A DNA stretch of 31,821 bases from positions 1-31,821 of the IMG/VR virus record IMGVR_UViG_3300005914_000045; one strand, 5' to 3'. Each line of letters starts with the position of its first letter. Within the stretch, counting starts at the first letter, position 1. The notes beneath the pieces are model-generated. The model was not told the origin of the DNA. It searched no databases and saw nothing but the letters and a program-made list of their open reading frames with translations. The DNA is from a virus. Of the stretch, positions 30,872-31,821 are shown piece by piece. The translations under genes were made by a program, and so were the position numbers.

Positions 30872-31821
30872 ATGACTACCGAGTCCCGTGACTCCTTCTA
30901 CACCACCCGGCGCGACGGCATCACCCTCACGGACTACACCGTGTGGACCGTGCCGCTGACGCTGCTGGACACACAGTACGCCCGCTACCAAGACCAGATG
31001 CGGGTGTTCCTGAACCAGACGGAACTCACGTACGACGATGGCACCGACCCCACCCTAACCACGAACAAGTGGACAGCGGTTCCGGGGCCGGTCCTCGTCG
31101 GGCGAGAGATCATGGGTGTTCGGTTCTCACCGCTGCCCTTCACTGGTGGGTCGTGTCGTGTCACCGAGCTGGCCATCTGGGAGAATGACGAGTACATGGC
31201 GTACTCCGACTTCGCCAGTGGCACCGCCCCGGGGTACTACGACGGAGACAACACCACAGGGCAGACCTTCAGCATCGGCACCGGCATCTCGGTGAACTTC
31301 GACTACCCGAGGCTGGTCACCAAAGTGGGCCTCACCCGTAGCAATACGTCTACCCGAGATGCCCACACCGTGACTATCTCGGTGAACGTGGGGACGCTAG
31401 ACGACCCCGAGTGGGTCACGGTAATAAACGGGGCGGCTGTCGGCGCGCTGCCGGCGCTGTCGAACCCGTACAATCCGGACACTGACACTGTGCAGTTCGC
31501 GCTGGAGCCATCGACCTTCGTGTCGGTGACTCGTCCAGTCGTGACCATAACCCCGGCCCCGGCCACCAACAGTGACCGTGTGACCTTCATGCGGGAGACT
31601 CGTCAGGATCGTCCATGGGTATACCCGGTGGGCAACAGCTACGTCATCGGCAGGGACCTGCACAAGTTTTGGACGCAGGCCCGGTTCATCGCGCAGGAGA
31701 TGTGCGACCTCAGGGATCTGGCACCCTACATCGGGCTGCCGCCGGCATCGCTGAACTTCAACGACTTCACCACCGGCAGCCAGCTGGCTCTCGGGGTGAA
31801 CGACGGAACCAGCCGTGACCT
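30872..31821 (+). CDS. Tail fibre / receptor-binding protein, 5' part (runs off the window)
   Basis: ATG 30872 follows GGAAGGG two bases after the preceding stop, and the frame stays open through 316 codons to the window edge, so the gene is truncated only by the window. Its place directly after the gp16-like gene is that of T7 gene 17. The N-terminus (YTTRRDGITLTDYTVWTVPLTLLDTQYARYQDQMRVFLNQTELTYDD) fits an attachment domain that docks to the nozzle. A beta-rich middle follows (SCRVTELAIWENDEYMAYSDF, HTVTISVNVGTLDDPEWVTV), then RPWVYPVGNSYVIGRDLHKFWTQARFIAQEMCDLRDL, a helical piece. The receptor-binding end is outside the window. Fibre identity is inferred from position and composition. Confidence 0.8.
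   Translation, partial: MTTESRDSFYTTRRDGITLTDYTVWTVPLTLLDTQYARYQDQMRVFLNQTELTYDDGTDPTLTTNKWTAVPGPVLVGREIMGVRFSPLPFTGGSCRVTELAIWENDEYMAYSDFASGTAPGYYDGDNTTGQTFSIGTGISVNFDYPRLVTKVGLTRSNTSTRDAHTVTISVNVGTLDDPEWVTVINGAAVGALPALSNPYNPDTDTVQFALEPSTFVSVTRPVVTITPAPATNSDRVTFMRETRQDRPWVYPVGNSYVIGRDLHKFWTQARFIAQEMCDLRDLAPYIGLPPASLNFNDFTTGSQLALGVNDGTSRD

Noticed and set aside
1-31821. Integrase, attachment site, CRISPR array or insertion sequence
   Set aside because: No recombinase, transposase or regularly spaced repeats were seen, and the gene content is that of a lytic T7-like phage. The tRNA-like gene could in principle be an attachment site, but nothing else supports that.

Overview
The window is a 31.8 kb stretch of a tailed double-stranded DNA phage of the T7-like podovirus type (the former Autographiviridae, now order Autographivirales). 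All genes I accept lie on the + strand and are packed end to end, many with ATGA, GTGA or TGATG overlaps. The T7 gene order is clear: single-subunit RNA polymerase, gp2.5-like ssDNA-binding protein, a resolvase where T7 has endonuclease I, primase-helicase, family A DNA polymerase, 5'-3' exonuclease, portal, scaffold, major capsid, tail tubular A and B, three internal (ejection) proteins of the gp14/15/16 type, and the start of the tail fibre. The host is not identifiable from the sequence. The DNA is GC-rich and Shine-Dalgarno sites are conventional, so a GC-rich bacterium is likely.

Region 1 (1-1332) holds the end of the early region: small proteins of unknown role and a DUF7178-like protein overlapping the polymerase gene. 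Region 2 (1283-5881) holds RNA polymerase followed by an accessory block: an HExxH putative metallopeptidase, a DUF4406 nucleoside-deoxyribosyltransferase-like protein, a calcineurin-like phosphoesterase and an unrecognised 238-aa protein. Region 3 (5883-12886) is DNA metabolism: a small ORF, ssDNA-binding protein with a bacterial SSB-like DDIPF tip, RusA-like resolvase, primase-helicase, an overprinted 85-aa ORF, DNA polymerase, a dNMP-kinase-like P-loop protein, 5'-3' exonuclease and a hypothetical. Region 4 (12883-19274) is the head: two small ORFs, portal, scaffold, a structured non-coding gap carrying a tRNA-like sequence, major capsid, a second abundant-looking ORF, a strong intrinsic terminator, and three small putative virion proteins. 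Region 5 (19271-end) is the tail and ejection apparatus. The last gene, the tail fibre, runs off the right edge.

The logic is that of T7: the host transcribes the early genes, the phage RNA polymerase transcribes the rest, replication genes copy the DNA, and the late block builds a short-tailed virion. Terminase, holin, endolysin, ligase and the genome ends are not in this window. No integrase, CRISPR or insertion sequence was seen. The most unusual points are the tRNA-like sequence between scaffold and capsid genes (glycine-type body, apparent UAU anticodon), the SSB-tail mimicry, the Glu-to-Asp change at the polymerase steric-gate position, and the accessory block behind RNA polymerase.
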